From assembly GCA_011033025.1 (NCBI GenBank), contig WFMF01000239.1:1-64000 (forward strand): a DNA stretch of 64,000 bases, written 5' to 3'. The notes beneath the pieces were generated by a model. That model saw only the letters and a program-made list of their open reading frames with translations. It was not told the DNA's origin and searched no databases. This DNA is from Beroe forskalii (lineage: Eukaryota > Ctenophora > Nuda > Beroida > Beroidae). Position 1 is the first letter of the stretch. Each line of letters opens with the position of its first letter. The translations under genes were made by a program, and so were the position numbers. This document shows positions 31,746 through 42,783 of this stretch, in pieces.

Positions 31746-33888
31746 GGTAATTCGTAATGTCCGGAATTACTCCGATAAAGAGCATTAAAAGTGCAACATA
31801 TGTTAGCACTTGTCAAATGCAAGGATAGTCATACCTACCTACTGCTTTTGGAAAGTAGTCACCTCAGCATCATCAACTCAACACCTTGAACAATGGTGAT
31901 GAAGTCACCTTCAAAAACCATGAACAGGCAGCAGCCATAGATAGTCATGAGCGTGACCGTGTGTACGTAATGTTGAACTTGAAGTTTCAGATGATACATC
32001 TTAATCTTATGAAGGTACAGTTGCAGAATTCTCTGACGTTTTCATACATATGCACTAGCCTGATCGGGTTAAGACCCTCGTCCTTCGGGCTACGGGTCTA
32101 AAGCGGCTACGCCTCTCGAGCTGTGACCTCGGGAAGTATCCTAATATGGACCAGATCGTCGTGTGTCTATATACTTACATACTACCTACTTATATATTTT
32201 GTAGATGGCAATCAGAGTTTGAAAACAAAAAGAATGGTTTCAAATTATCTTTCTTACCGTTGCTCCGAGAGACGATCGTTTGCCATGATTTCCTCTTTGA
32301 GTGTCTTTTCTTTGAACCCATTATTGCGTCCAAGGCCATAACTCCTAGTAAATGAAGTGAAACTTTAGAGTGGGAACAAAGTACAAATGCTCAAAAGATA
32401 GGGTTTTTAAGGAGTTGAAAAATTACAATTTTGACGGTTAATTTATTTCATGCTGACCAAATTGTGTGCTGTAAAACAATCAATCAGCGGGTCAGAAGCT
32501 TTCCTAAGCTCTGACCTAGCCTAAGAGGTTTGGCACAAATTTTTCTTTGCGGAATTTAAAATGTTGCAATCGGAATGCCAGGTGCATTGCACGTACGTGA
32601 TGCGCGCAAATATCAATGTTTTACCCGCGCGCGCGCACAGTCATGTTTCGCGCACTGGACAAACTAAAAATGACACCGCGGCGGACGGCTATGCTCACCA
32701 AAAATTCTCGAAATTTTCCCATCACATGTTTGCCAAATCGAACATTCGGAACATCTGAAATTTGAATAACCATGATCTGCGGTCCAATTCCAGACTTAAA
32801 AGGAAGACTGAAATTGGTACTCAGAAATGAAATTCTCTACAATCATTTGACATCCCAGAAATACAAAAAGGGCCTCTTTGACATCACACAATAGACCGGT
32901 TCACTCTAACACGAATTATCATAGAATCTCGAACCTAATATTTCCTGCTAGGTCAATGACACTGTGTAATTACTGTGCTAAGCGGTGGCTAGTAACAATG
33001 AGGGTCATTGTCACTAAGAGTCATTTGGAGGAGCGAGGCACTGTGTTTACAGGCCGGATATACGAAATAGTGACGTCATTATCATGGTTTAACATGGTGT
33101 GTTAATGACGTTGCACTGCCCATTTCCATGTACATTATTAGGGGTGTGTAAGGTAGGTACAGTGTAGAATAGAGGAAGTGTACACACGCTACTGTACGCG
33201 TTATTTGCCTGTATCATATCTACTGAGGCTTGTATTTTGACAATAGCTAGGTCAAGGTATATAACATCATATGGTATATAAGCTTATATCAGGGGCCTAT
33301 ATCTGGGGCTCCAGACATTTGTTGAAGCCTCATATACGTATCTACATCATTCAGATTTAATAGAAAACGACAAGGCTTTAATAATACAAACGATTCAGAA
33401 ATTGATTATTAATGTCCATAGACCATATCAGAACAATTCGAAGGCATTTTAGAAGATTTCTCTTTCGAAAGTGGTGCCTTCGTTTATCTCATAATTTCCA
33501 GAACTTTCAAGCTGTCACGGTTTGTTGAGGTATAATCGTTCGAGACTAAACAGTGATTTCAATATTTGAAAGATTCTAAATAACGGAGATTCAGTTACAA
33601 TCCATAGAATAACTCAATCAAACTGAGAGTTCCTGGCAGTTGTTTAATCTAATTTATACCCAAGTCATTGGTGCTTTGAGTAAATTGTAGTGTAACGTTG
33701 CATTTGTGACAGACTGTCGACAGAAGAAATTTGCATCATTTTCTAAGTTCAAAAGTAACTCAAATATTTGATTGTATGACGCAGTGTTGTAAAGTTTAAA
33801 ACACTTGGACCTCTCCTTGGTAATATGATTGAAGTTCGTGACCGCCCACCCTACGACCAAAAGAGTAACTTCCTTGTCCGAAAACCAG

Positions 33889-33950
33889 CAAAATAAATAG
33901 GCAGTTAAACGTCATCAAGTTTCATATTCCAAGCCATGATAATGACGTCA
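33889..33950. repeat. TGACGTCA repeat, further copy
   Basis: AAATAGGCAGTTAAACGTCA, then a TTTCATATTCCAAGCC core and TGATAATGACGTCA (CRE at 33,943-33,950). A decayed copy, AAAAATAGGCGGTTTCACGT plus CATCAACTTACAACG, lies at 37,263-37,300. Confidence 0.55.
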
Positions 33951-36451
33951 CATAAACCTAACATGCACCATTTAAAACACAGCTCTAGGTTCCAGTCCGT
34001 AACACCGTCGTTATCTACTAAAATACAGCTCAAAACATATCCTTTCAAGGACATGGATATATACTCCGAAAAACGGTTAGTTTTAAGGTTTTACATAAAT
34101 ATAACGGAGAGTTTTTCCTCACAAAAATATACACGATCATTAGTAAGGTAAATATATATTCTCTGAGTTTTTATGAAATGAGTTCTACTTAAACATGTTT
34201 ACATATGTATTATGCGGGCTGGCGTTTTTCCAGAAAAAGTGGGGGCACATTTTTAGGAATATAAGATAAGAATATAATGAGATAAAGTTTCGTGCGAAGT
34301 AGGAACGAAGTACGATCCTCAGGAATTTTACGAGATTTCTTCTTGAATTCTAATCCTAAGTGCAGCGTTCTAGAGCCTCTTATTCAATACAGCAGAGATA
34401 ATAATTATCACCCGTACAAAAATAAATTCTTCGTCGATATAAAGATTTCTTCTTTAGGCTCGGCATTTCTCTTACATTCTAGACTCCTCTACTTACATTC
34501 TTCTACTCTTCTACTGTAGCACCTGCGACCATATCAGAATTCAGGATAACACGAGAAATATTCTTTTAGGTGGAAAGCGAAGGAACAGAATAAACTTGAA
34601 AACAAAATAAGAACATTTAGGGATATTTTAAAAACAACTTCATGTCATTTTCAACTTGAATTTGGATGAATGGTCAATGTCATGACGATTTCGGGATCCA
34701 GCTGGTAAGCGTGTACATTGCTGGCCCTTATTGGCATGGTTAAAATGATAGTATGTGCTTATGTGCTCTGACAACTCAGCACGTATACTGCGATGCTATG
34801 GTCAGTAATTTAACGAATTATCAGCGGTTTAACTGATGACAAAAGCGATTATCGTCGTCACTGACCGGTAACTAATAACGTTTACATGATACCCGGAAAT
34901 GATAATGTGTTCCCAATTAACTGTTCATCATATTATCTGGGGTTAATAATCATTTATTCGATGAATTAATAAGCATGACGGCTATCCAAAGTTAATAGCA
35001 AAAAGGAAAGTAATCGGATTTTTCGAAAGTAATCTCAAGTGTTCCTTTAATGGCTTTTAATTCAATTTTACATAATATTTATGCATACCAATATTCTGCT
35101 CACCTTATTAAATAGGAAGAAGTAGGCCAATATTTTGTTGCATTTTTTTCATATTAAACTCGGCTTCTCCTCATCTAATATTAAATGCATCTTAATGCTA
35201 CCCTAAAGACTATAGTACTGACATAGTACAGGATTCGCTCTGCACCTTCTGGTAGTAATGTTGCGATATAAACTCCTCTGTTGTAATAAATATATATCAC
35301 CCTAGTAAGATCTAGAATTTCCGCATATTACATGGTATATAATGCGAGAAAACAGTTCCTTGTTATCGGCATCAGTTTAACACTTGTCTTTTACACTTAT
35401 CATTATCATCACATGAGGAAACGTTCTAGTAATTATATATACTATAATATAATTGCAAATCTATAGCCGATGTTTTATATAACGAGTCGGCTATAGAATG
35501 CACGGAAACAAAGACTTATGCACACTGCAGCATGCAGGGAATCTATATACTCTTCTTTCAGGAGAGTGAAATTCTAGTCTATTTGCAACAAACTACGCAT
35601 GAAATAAAGCTGAATTTATTTCCTTTTTCATAAATCTGTGGTTATTAATAATCTGGAAACGAGTCTCAACACACCCTATATATGTGCATATTTCTAGAGA
35701 TCAAAAGGGCTAAAATTAAAATTAAAAGTGCTGAGTTGATATTTTAACACTACAGCATACAGGCAATCTATGTGCATACGAAAGATAGGCAGATCGCATC
35801 CATCAAGTCGCCATTCTGAATCATGATATTGACGTGCAAATATGTGGTACTTCAATGCCGTGAAAATTGAAAATGATAACAAGCATAGCACGCGAGTGGT
35901 GCGTAATTTTCCGTAAATCGTCGAAATAGTTTGACACTTTTGAGTGGAATTTTTCATTTATATTAGCTCCGGAAATAAAAGTACAGATGGTGAAATAAAC
36001 TGAATAGGTCAATTTGACGTTGACCAATCAGCGTGCGAGTTGACCGTGCACTAAGGCGCTGATTGGTGATTTCATGACTATTTTGGGATCCTCCGGGAAA
36101 GCTTATAATAGGCCCCAAATATTAAACATGTAATTAATTGTCTGATAAATTGTGGTCACCGTGACATGTAATGTCTAGAACAGAGCAACATATTGAGTTT
36201 TAAACATTGACCGAATAACACAACATTGATTGTTAAAATAAGATGAAATATTTAAAATTTACAGTATGCATAGTGTACATTTTATAAGTTCAAAACACAT
36301 ACTGATCACAATAATTCCTATTGAAATTACGACGGAAAAGTCACCCATCTTTGCTTGAAATCCTGGAGTTGACACTTTGATATAAAGCCCACCAAAATTT
36401 GACCAAAAGAGACAAAGATCTGCTTCCAACATGACGCATAAATTTGCGATT

Positions 36452-36597
36452 CAGAAGTTTAGTGTCGATTGCTACCACTGTTACACCACGGATACGGATA
36501 GGAATATGGTTTTGTGCGGATATGATAAAGTTGGTCAAGGCTACAGTGAAAAATGTGATACAATTAAATCACTATATCATATATGGAAAACTGGAGG
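36452..36597 (+). CDS. Possible exon of a small Cys-rich (Ly6-like) protein
   Basis: Between an acceptor-like GCGATTCAG and a good donor (GGAG/GTAAGA) the frame reads KFSVDCYHCYTTDTDRNMVL, then further cysteines (LCGYD, EKCDT). The opening CYxCYT pair resembles the N-terminal CxxC of Ly6/uPAR domains. No partner exon is found on either side, and the length is short, so this may be chance. Low confidence. Confidence 0.2.
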
Positions 36598-37310
36598 TAA
36601 GAAGGCTAATAAGCACTGGAGTCTGGACATGATGTGAAATAAAAAGTTGATAACGCCTACAATCTACATTCTACAAGTTCAACCAAATAATTTGAAATTC
36701 CATTACAATATAATCACAATAGAAACTTATATTTCCCTAAGCTAACGATTTTCAATCAAATTTGCATAGAATCAATTCAAGATCAGCATCAAGACATATT
36801 TAAATGGCATATCTAAGATGAGTTAACTATAATTTATCAATAATTAACTAACTTGAGAGAGTAGTGAAATCACATACCTAATTGGCCTTTTCAACCAGTC
36901 TTATTCAACCAGTATTTTTTGACCGAGCCTATTATGAATTGCATCAATTAAAAGACCTGATCTAATGATTCAAAGACGCTTAAGTAAATTAAATACTGAA
37001 TCAGACAAGTAGTTAAAAATTTCATTTGAATCAAATCTATTGGTTATAATTTCTACTGGCCTCGCATTAACTAGCCTTTTTAATAACCAGCCTTTTGGAA
37101 ACTGGAATGGGCAGTTTTTACGTAATCAATGGTAATTTTATTTGTCACGATAACATGTTTTGTACGTTTCATAATCGAAAACCCCCTATTAAGTTTTCAC
37201 GTAGTATGCAACGAATATAACGATCCCCAAAAGACGCATTTGAATTTCAAACCCTTGACACAAAAATAGGCGGTTTCACGTCATCAACTTACAACGTTGT
37301 GATATCTTAC

Positions 37311-38420
37311 CTTCCAAAAAGGAAAATCCCCTCGGTAGTAGATATCAAAATCCCCTCGGTTTCAAGCCTGCTCGGAGCCACACGCCAATTAAGCGACATA
37401 ATTCGATCAGTACAGCCCGCCGCAGGCGAAAATTTTCAAGGTTTTGCACATGAATCCGCCTCAATTTGGTTAATTTATCATGCGATTGAAACAGCCAGCC
37501 GTAGGCAAAAATTTCGAAAGTTTTACACATGAGATTGTGCCTACTCCTAGGATCAATATATAGTCATATAATTCGATCAAAACAGCCCGCCGCAGGCGAA
37601 AATTTTTAAGGTTTTGTACCTGAATCTGCCTCTGAGATAAATTTGGTCAATGTATTATGTGATTAAAACTGCCAGCCGTATTGTAGGCGAAAATTGTGAA
37701 AGCTTTAAATCTGAGATTGTGCCTAGGATCAATTCAGTCATATGAGTGGATCAAAACAGCCCGCCGCAGGCGAAAATTTTTAAGGTTATGTTCCTGAATT
37801 TGCTTCTGAGATCAATTTGGTCAATGTATTATGTGACCAAATTTGTCAGTATTTTCCTCTCGTGTGGCATGTAGCTTTTCCCTCAGCTGCCATGCCCCAC
37901 CTCTCTAAAAAATTTTGCCTTAAATTCCCCTCACCTTTGGCCTTAATCAATATTTTCCTCACCTCACTTCTCCTCACGAATCACCAAGTTACTTCCCCTC
38001 ACCTCCCTTCCCTTCACCTTAATTAGTTAATTCCTCTCACTTAACGTCCACTCAGCTTACTTCCCCTCACCTTAATTCCCCCACCTTACAAATCTCCTCA
38101 CCTTGATTCCCCTCACCCCATCTAGTCATCACAACATCATTCCCTCAGCTTCACTTTCCCTTGCCTCACTACCCACTTCCCCTCACCTTTTGATCACTTC
38201 CCTTTGTTTTCCCCCACCTATTCAATGCATCTTAACAGTTTAAATTGATCTATGTTGTTATTAGATAACATTAGTTGTGGATAAACTTGATTTTTATCAA
38301 ATTTTTGTTCGAGATTTCGGCGTGGCACGCACGCTTCGCGTGCGTGCATCTTGACTTGAAAATCCCCTCGGTTTTGTCAAATTTTCCCCTCGGTAGCCTG
38401 GCTACTCCTGCTACCCACTT
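37311..38420. repeat. Tandem satellite block and C/T-rich tract with inverted ends
   Basis: Three copies of GCCCGCCGCAGGCGAAAATT lie at about 37,415, 37,585 and 37,758, a period of roughly 170 bases. A diverged half-unit (CCAGCCGTAGGC) lies midway. From 37,850 to 38,215 the strand is a degenerate CCCCTCACCTT-type pyrimidine tract. The whole block is bordered by related sequence in opposite order: ACCTTCCAAAAAGG with CCCCTCGGTA at 37,311-37,340, and TCCCCTCGGTAGC with TTTTGGAAGGT at 38,381-38,430. It looks like a composite repeat element. Confidence 0.6.
38325..38347. repeat. Perfect GC-rich hairpin
   Basis: GCACGCACGC and GCGTGCGTGC are separated by TTC, giving a 10-base perfect stem with a tight loop. 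No T-run follows, so nothing supports a terminator-like role. Confidence 0.75.
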
Positions 38421-38521
38421 TTGGAAGGTAAGTGTGCTATGATAATAACGTTATCTTAACCACCCATTTTGCGTTCTTGAAATTTGCGCAGTATTCGGTC
38501 AATCCACTGCCTCTCACCTAC

Positions 38522-38604
38522 GATACCAAATGGACCAACGCCACGGTTGAATCTGACTTGGGAACGTCAGATTCAACCGTCAGATATGTTTTATATTTGG
38601 TATC
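38522..38604. repeat. Nested foldback next to the IPPK stop
   Basis: Outer arms GATACCAAAT (38,522-38,531) and ATTTGGTATC (38,595-38,604), and inner arms CGGTTGAATCTGAC (38,544-38,557) and GTCAGATTCAACCG (38,566-38,579), are both perfect. The foldback sits about 30 bases past the IPPK stop codon, probably in its 3' UTR. Confidence 0.8.
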
Positions 38605-38635
38605 TCACACTGCGTCAATTTCAAACACGCTCACA

Positions 38636-40442
38636 TTAGTTAACGAGTAGTTTCCTCTCTTGAAGCAGGTAAGTCGGCAACTTCTTGACACTCTTAAAGT
38701 CCAGATCCACAATACTCAGCCTGTAAGAGAATGACTTCCCCCGGAGATATACCTGCGGTAGCTTATGATCTGACACTGGTGAGATGGAGATCATGATGCT
38801 GATATCCTGCGCTATCACACTGATACTGAACTTTATTATCAGGTCCAGAAGGTCCAGGTATTCGTTGTCAAGTGTCGATTCGCCTGCCAGCCAGTTGGCT
38901 ATCTCAAGATCAACGTCCAGACCTTTCTGGTTAAACTTGTCATAGATCAGGCATAGTTCAGGGATAGAAAGCAGGTTGATACGTTGAGCCTCCTCAATAA
39001 CCTGTAGAATATTCCTTCTGTTCGGACTGCTTGGAAGGAGGAAAGCAGGATCTTCACAATGACAGCTGTCAGCTCGTTCCTCGAACTAAACCCTCCAGAA
39101 GAGAACAAGTTGCCCAACTTATCACTCTCTTCATCCAGAATCCTCTCATTCTGCCTGTGCACGGTCATGTAGCTGAGAGGCTCCTCAAACAGCGCCTGGA
39201 TAGCTTTAGCCACCCTGCCCCTCTTAGAAGAGAAGAAGTCTCTAGGACAGTACCTGGTTCTGGAGGGGATGCTTCCCTCAGCATGCCGCTGCTCGATGTT
39301 AGAGCAGAATCTGCAACACAGCAGGGGAGCTTCCCGGTTATTACCAGTCCGCAGGGAGGCTTTGGGTTTTATCTCCACTGTGATGACGTCATCATGGCCG
39401 GAGAGCGCACAGGCATCCGGCATCAGGAGGGCGTAGGGGCAGGTAGTGTCAACGTTAGAGTCTCGCATGGAGAGGCGGCGCTTCTGAGTTGTGGCGACGA
39501 TTGAGCTCGCAAATCCGGCATGCAACTTCGCGATCTGAAAGGAGTTTTTTCGATTTTATCTTATAGTGAAAGATTGAATGGTCTGTGGACTGTGATTGTT
39601 TGTAAAAGGCCAATTTTTATTTAAACTTTTTATAGGAGCATTCTTGGAATCAAATGAAAAAGTTCCACGCTACACATTCATCTTAATCGTATTTCAACAG
39701 AGTCCTTCCTCTAATTCCAGGAATTGCCATCCGAGAAAAGTTAATTTACCAATGTTCAGCAGGGAAACTAATATAATTTCTAGCACCTTAAATTAATAAC
39801 AAAATTTGTCAGATTAAAGTCACGAGTTCTGGAATAGGAAGAGCTAAAAATAACTCTGGTAGGTTTGAAAGACTTTTATGATTTAGGCCACATAATATTA
39901 AAAGATGGTGCAGATGGCTGCTATGAATCATCAGTAGTAGTTCCACAGGCCAAAGGGGTGTGATACATAGTAAAATTCACAATCTTATCAACAATTGAAG
40001 TCAATGAATAAAACCGTCTGCTTACCTGTCCATAGCAAAGATAAGGACCAAATATTGGTGCTATACAAATCTGAACATATTTCAAATTCCTTGCATACAA
40101 CTGCAAATATTCGTCTTTTGCCTTTCCTTTCCGCAACTTCAGAGCCTGAAGAAAACACATTTAATAATGGAACAATTCATGGGGTCAATAGAAGGCAGTC
40201 AAGAAAGTGAAATAACTGAATAAAACTTGCTAGGAATATAAGCAATCAGTAAAGTTTAATAACAGTACTGTGATGTTCCGAAAATAATGAATTCTTCAAC
40301 ACATCAATCTACATTCTAATTAAAAGTCAATGAAGATATAAGATCACATACCAGGCCATTATTGTTAGTTATCACTAAACCAGTTTTCCCTTCTCCTCTA
40401 TAGCACCAGTTGCTCCAATCGACACATCTAACATTGACTGGT
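38636..40442 (-). CDS. IPPK: Inositol-pentakisphosphate 2-kinase, first exon not found
   Basis: IPPK phosphorylates inositol pentakisphosphate at the 2-position to make phytate (InsP6), needed for mRNA export and signalling. Exons in coding order: 40,352-about 40,442; 40,026-40,148; 38,636-39,534. The first contains CVDWSNWCYRGEGKTGLVIT, the nucleotide-binding start typical of IPPK. The second has ALKLRKGKAKDEY. The third has VEIKPKASL, the paired cysteines LLCCRFCSNIEQ, then RYCPRDFFSSKRG, and near the C terminus YRLSIVDLDFKSVKKLPTYL. The stop is TAA at 38,636-38,638. One missing base near 39,030-39,042 (a TCCTCC/TTCC run) throws the frame: KILLSS must continue as LPSSPNRRNILQVIEEAQ. The protein is intact on both sides, so a sequencing error is likely. 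No start codon is assigned. Confidence 0.9.
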
Positions 40443-42783
40443 AAGGTAGACACACTCTTCTGGATCATGTAACCATGAACAAACCAGAGTTACATTATAA
40501 TGGAACATAGTTGTAACATCCTCAGATTTGATTGTATAAAAGAATGAAATTGAAGGTACAGTAGTCTTTATTCTTGATAAATACATTTAGTTTGTACAAA
40601 GATACTATACAATGTCTAGTCCTTTCAGATCACACTTATTTTTGATTATATTTGGGGACTCAAAGATATTGGTTAACAACTTTTTGCAGAGTTAAGAACC
40701 ATAGAAATTTGAAACCTGATTTATGGCTAAGAAATGGAACATTAATGTCTACAACAAATGTTTTGTTCCATGTGAAGGCATGCTGGAGAGACAATTAGAA
40801 GCAAAAAATCATACCTAGATGTACAAGGACTATTTTAAGGTCTAGACACTGCTTTTCATGAGTGGGCAAAGGAGGTGCATATTTCATAAATATCATAGAT
40901 TTCTGCTGAGAACCAAAATGAAGGTCTGTTTTTATAAACTAACAATAAACAACTTAATTTTTGAAATAAACTTTGTGGAGTTCCTGAAGAAGAGATATTT
41001 TTATCTCGAACTTGACAGTTGAATATAGACCAAAACAATGGGTGAAAATTTTATTTGAGAATTTTGAGGACTGAAATGACCAAGTCAACTAGAAGCCATA
41101 AATACCTTAATTTTTGGCAATAACTGGTGTTTTTGGACAATTTATGGCCATATAGAACCAAACAATGGCTGAAAACTTTTTGTGAGATGTGGAGGAATGA
41201 CACCGCCAAGTCCACTAGAACCAGTAAATAATCATTCAGCTATTTAGGTTTTTCTTCTTAGGTCCAATTATCTTAAGATTTTTGGAGGTATTTGGAGGGA
41301 TTTTTGGGTGGTAATTAGGGACAGAATCAAAAACCTTTAGTTGATGTTTATGCCTTTTTTCTTTGCTACAAAAGGATTTTTTCTACAAGAAATTCATTAA
41401 AATGTTCTTTGTTATCAAAGTATTTAAAACCTCCATGAACATTGCTAAACAGGTATACCCCTGTTTGCGTAGGGAAGCGCTGCGAGTGTACACACACCTC
41501 TGCGGGATTAGTAACCATGAACATCATGAGTGAGTTGAATTTTGACAAACAAAACATATTACCATCAGGGCAACACAATTAGACAATAGTACTAATTGGC
41601 ACAGTTATAACAGAATAATAGTATAAAAGAAATATTTTGCCTTTCAGCAACACAATTCAGTAACACTTAATCATTTAATTATGTACCAATTTAAATTACT
41701 CAAATTGAAAATAATCGAAAAATCACAATATCCCATGACATTCAACTATCATTAAAACATAAACAGAGGTGTACAGACGAAGATAATGTGCTAGAAATAG
41801 AAATAGAAAACTTTTGCCATGAGGCAACACAGCTGGTCAAAAACCTTCTTACATCATATTTTATCACTAATATGTACCCTAACAAGGGCACTAATTAAGC
41901 TAATTAACAATTAGAAAGTAAAACACTAAATGTTATCATGATCAACATATAAACATAAGGATCAATATTCAATTTAAGGATTTGGCATTTGAATATGAGA
42001 ATTTAATACTGCCTCAACTATACTATGAAAGACTTTGAATTGCGCGAATTTAACTGGATTGAACTATACTTTTAAATTATTATTTTACGTCATATATAAC
42101 TATATAAGTGAATAGTATTGAGTAATGAGTATTTGCAATGCAGTATTAAAAATATTGCGCGGTCCGGTGCAATTTTTAAATTTACAAACTATGGACTAGA
42201 ATTTTGAAATATGCAATGTTGAATAAAAAACTAAAAATCTTTTACTAAGCAAGTCAACCATACGTTTAATCTAAATTTTACTATTTGAATTTCTGTCGTA
42301 CAATTTGAGAGAAGAAATTAAATTTTTTAATTGAATTTATTATTCAGTTGCATAAATACATATAAACAATTTAAATACGCGCGCGGTTTCCAGTTCGAAT
42401 AATGAAAAGCCGCGCATTGGTCTCATTCAATTCATCTATTCTAAAATCGCGTTGGATAACTGCGAAACTTGAGATTCGCCCATTCTTCAAACCTGTCTCA
42501 TTATCATTTGTTGTGTTCACTCCTTCACCGCGTATTCTCTTACCCGGTCAATTATCATTTATTCTACTCTGGCTAGGCGGAGCCACTTACTCGAGGGAAT
42601 GTTTGTCTCATTATTATCTGTAAATTCCGTTGTGGAAAAATGTTGGCCGCCTGAGGGTTCTATTGTATGGGAGGTTCTCTAGTCGTACTTGCAGTTTTTG
42701 TAATATCCTCATGTATAAAATTACCCCCTTTTCTCAATTAACAGCACAATTAACTGTTTCATTTCCATTTGAGGTATGCTGCC
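40443..42783. other. Spacer between divergent IPPK and MED16
   Basis: The 5' ends of both genes face this 2.3 kb, so it should hold both promoters and the missing IPPK first exon, but I cannot place them. Two slightly related AT-rich blocks at about 41,040-41,110 and 41,150-41,220 (AAACAATGG[G/C]TGAAAA, GAC...CCAAGTC[A/C]ACTAGAA) suggest an old local duplication. A dispersed-repeat copy lies at 41,441-41,515. Confidence 0.5.
41441..41515. repeat. Second copy of the 3.4 kb dispersed repeat
   Basis: ATTGCTAAACAGGTATACCC, then GGGAAGCGCTGCGAGTGTAC, then ACACACCTCTGCGGG closely follow 3,418-3,512. The copy here lacks the extra GCGCGGCGCGC insertions seen there. One element has either gained or lost the CG-rich parts. 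Confidence 0.6.

Larger units (their letters stand above)
25848..38635. other. 12.8 kb gene-poor region
   Basis: No exon with convincing protein content and phase-consistent splice sites is found between the 5' end of the gelsolin-like gene and the 3' end of IPPK. It should contain the gelsolin 5' UTR and promoter. What it does hold is a family of TGACGTCA-bearing repeats, an E-box cluster, several palindromes, tandem repeats and C/T-rich tracts, each listed separately. One weak Cys-rich exon candidate lies near 36.45 kb. Confidence 0.5.

Noticed and set aside
32040..32135. Hairpin-rich GC block that might be a tRNA or small RNA
   Set aside because: The GACCC/GGGTC stem has several mismatches and no cloverleaf with T-loop GTTCRA could be drawn. 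I found no tRNA in the window by eye, though a covariance search would be needed to exclude one.
39031..39504. 157-residue plus-strand frame at 39 kb
   Set aside because: It is the complement of the conserved IPPK exon; the minus strand carries the family motifs.
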